Shown in pieces: positions 63,044 through 64,000 of a stretch of 64,000 nucleotides of DNA (positions are counted from its first letter, which is position 1; every line of letters begins with the position of its first letter). The stretch is from Actinomycetota bacterium. Lineage in GTDB: Bacteria; Actinomycetota; Thermoleophilia; Solirubrobacterales; Solirubrobacteraceae. The stretch covers positions 1-64,000 of the forward strand of contig WLNJ01000004.1 in NCBI GenBank assembly GCA_009699865.1, in the 5' to 3' direction. Below the pieces are notes generated by a model, which saw nothing but the letters and a program-made list of their open reading frames with translations, did not search any database and had not been told where the DNA came from. The position numbers and the translations under genes are program-made.

Positions 63044-64000
63044 TCATGGGCCGATCAGAACGCCGGGGTTGAGGATCCCCGCCGGGTCAACAGATCGCTT
63101 TGCTGCTGCCAGAGCACCAGCGAATACTTCTGGCCGCTGCTTGTCGTACCAGGGACGGTGATCTCGGCCCACGGCGTGATGGTGGGTGATGGTGCCGCCG
63201 GAGGCGATCAGCGCGTCCCCTGCTGCCCGTTTGATCGCATCCCACTGCGCCACTTCGCTGCCACGCTCGGCTGGGGCAAGGACAGTGAAGTACGGGGCTG
63301 GCCCATCCGGGTAGACATGGGTGAAGCGGCAGCTGACTTGGCCTCCACCGCAGATGTCAGCCAGCGCTGCTTCCACGGCGGTTGTGACGTTGCCCATCAA
63401 GTCGGGCAGTTTGTCCCAAGTGATGGCGGTCTCGAAAGTCTCGGAGAGCACTCCCATCCGAACGAAGGTGTCGCGCAGGTATGGCGCTCTGAGGAACGCT
63501 TCACGCCATGCACCTGACGCGCCCTCGCGGCCACCACCGCTTACCTGTTCCCACTCGCCGCCGTGGGCCTTGCAGATAGCAAGCGCCTGATCCAGCTCAC
63601 CGCTGACATCGCGACCGGCTGACTCAAAGGCCACGACGAGAATCGCGGACTCGCCATCACCCGCACCGGTCAGTGAGGCCTCGGAGGGGTCAAGTAGCCG
63701 AAGGTTGGCTGGGCGGAGCCTGGCTTGGACTATCTCGCGGACGGCATCGGCGGCAATCGCGAAGGACCCAAACTTGACTGCGGTCTGCGCCCGTGTGTCC
63801 GGCTTGGGCCGAACGCGAACCCAGCTTGAGGTGATGACCCCAAGAGTTCCTTCGCTGCCGAGCAACATCCTGTCGGGGCTGGGTCCTGCTCCGCTGCCAG
63901 GCAGTCGGCGGGAATCCCACACCCCTGATGGTGTGACCGCCCGGACGGACTCAACAAGGTCGTCGATGTGTGTTTCTGCAGTCGCGAAGTGGCCACCGGC
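63044..64000 (-). CDS. FAD-linked oxidase (alkyl-DHAP-synthase / D-lactate-dehydrogenase-like), N-terminus beyond window
   Basis: About 318 residues of the C-terminal part are visible; the frame is open to the right edge, so the start lies beyond 64000. The visible portion begins with GGHFATAETHIDDLVESVRAVTP, then the FAD-site SRRLPGSGAGPSPDRMLLGSEGTLG. The FAD-oxidase C-terminal domain follows, with TAVEAALADICGGGQVSCRFTHVYPDGP and GTITHHHAVGRDHRPWY. The 'HHHAVGRDH' stretch is typical of alkyldihydroxyacetonephosphate-synthase-like flavoenzymes, common in actinobacteria outside ether-lipid synthesis. The substrate is not determined. Confidence 0.9.
   Translation of the reverse strand, partial: AGGHFATAETHIDDLVESVRAVTPSGVWDSRRLPGSGAGPSPDRMLLGSEGTLGVITSSWVRVRPKPDTRAQTAVKFGSFAIAADAVREIVQARLRPANLRLLDPSEASLTGAGDGESAILVVAFESAGRDVSGELDQALAICKAHGGEWEQVSGGGREGASGAWREAFLRAPYLRDTFVRMGVLSETFETAITWDKLPDLMGNVTTAVEAALADICGGGQVSCRFTHVYPDGPAPYFTVLAPAERGSEVAQWDAIKRAAGDALIASGGTITHHHAVGRDHRPWYDKQRPEVFAGALAAAKRSVDPAGILNPGVLIGP

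Overview
The window looks like chromosome from a free-living member of the Actinomycetota. The base composition is moderately GC-rich, GTG starts are common and a few TTG starts occur. The clearest lineage marker is a NucS mismatch endonuclease with a C-terminal clamp-binding-like tail. The MetY-MetX-MetW cluster, the CoA-type methylmalonate-semialdehyde dehydrogenase and the ABC-F protein EttA fit the same picture. A thermoleophilic or other deep-branching actinobacterium is my guess; the sequence alone does not prove it. I found no transposase, integrase, phage gene, CRISPR array or rRNA.

Layout. (1) 1-2969 (-): the N-terminal part of a very large secreted pentapeptide-repeat protein built from 174-bp tandem units; it runs off the left edge. 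(2) 3.0-6.2 kb: a lipoprotein, a small membrane protein, a cytochrome P450, tRNA-Asp(GTC) and an L,D-transpeptidase. (3) 6.3-9.4 kb: methionine synthesis by direct sulfhydrylation (metY, metX, metW). (4) 9.4-12.7 kb: two zinc-ribbon proteins, a thioredoxin-fold protein, and a translationally coupled FAD oxidoreductase/MOSC pair. (5) 12.8-25.4 kb: an envelope block with an 1151-aa DUF11-type surface protein, an O-antigen-ligase-like protein, three GT-C-like polytopic proteins, an LPG-synthase/flippase-type membrane protein, a lipoprotein and a UGM/PPO-like flavoprotein. Most of the genes in each strand group overlap by 1-4 bases. (6) 25.5-36.6 kb: aconitase, M42 peptidase and HAD phosphatase; EttA; a J-domain/TPR protein with NucS; a TetR regulator facing a crotonase and MmsA (branched-chain or acyl-CoA catabolism). 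(7) 36.7-41.5 kb: a 1551-aa secreted protein with a seven-bladed RCC1-like propeller and eleven cysteine-paired Ig-like repeats, ended by a clear terminator. (8) 41.5-64 kb: mainly housekeeping and metabolic genes (APH-like kinase, HAD, DMT transporter, aldehyde dehydrogenase, cyclophilin, DEAD helicase, quinone reductase, PfkB kinase, Dcd, citrate synthase, MetF, pyruvate kinase, glyoxalase I/II-like pair, Ppx/GppA and a partial FAD-linked oxidase), with several small uncharacterised proteins and a SnoaL-metallo-beta-lactamase fusion.

How the genes work together. Central carbon enzymes (aconitase, citrate synthase, pyruvate kinase) and C1/methionine enzymes (MetY, MetX, MetW, MetF) are spread over the window. 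Three long exported repeat proteins and a dense set of polytopic glycan-assembly proteins suggest an elaborate, probably glycosylated, cell surface. The most unusual items are the periodically interrupted pentapeptide protein, the Cx9C propeller/Ig protein, the GT-C/ligase cluster, the SnoaL-MBL fusion, and a DMT transporter whose reading frame has no standard start codon at its expected N-terminus. Intergenic gaps are short throughout, and no gene-free stretch exceeds about 170 bases.
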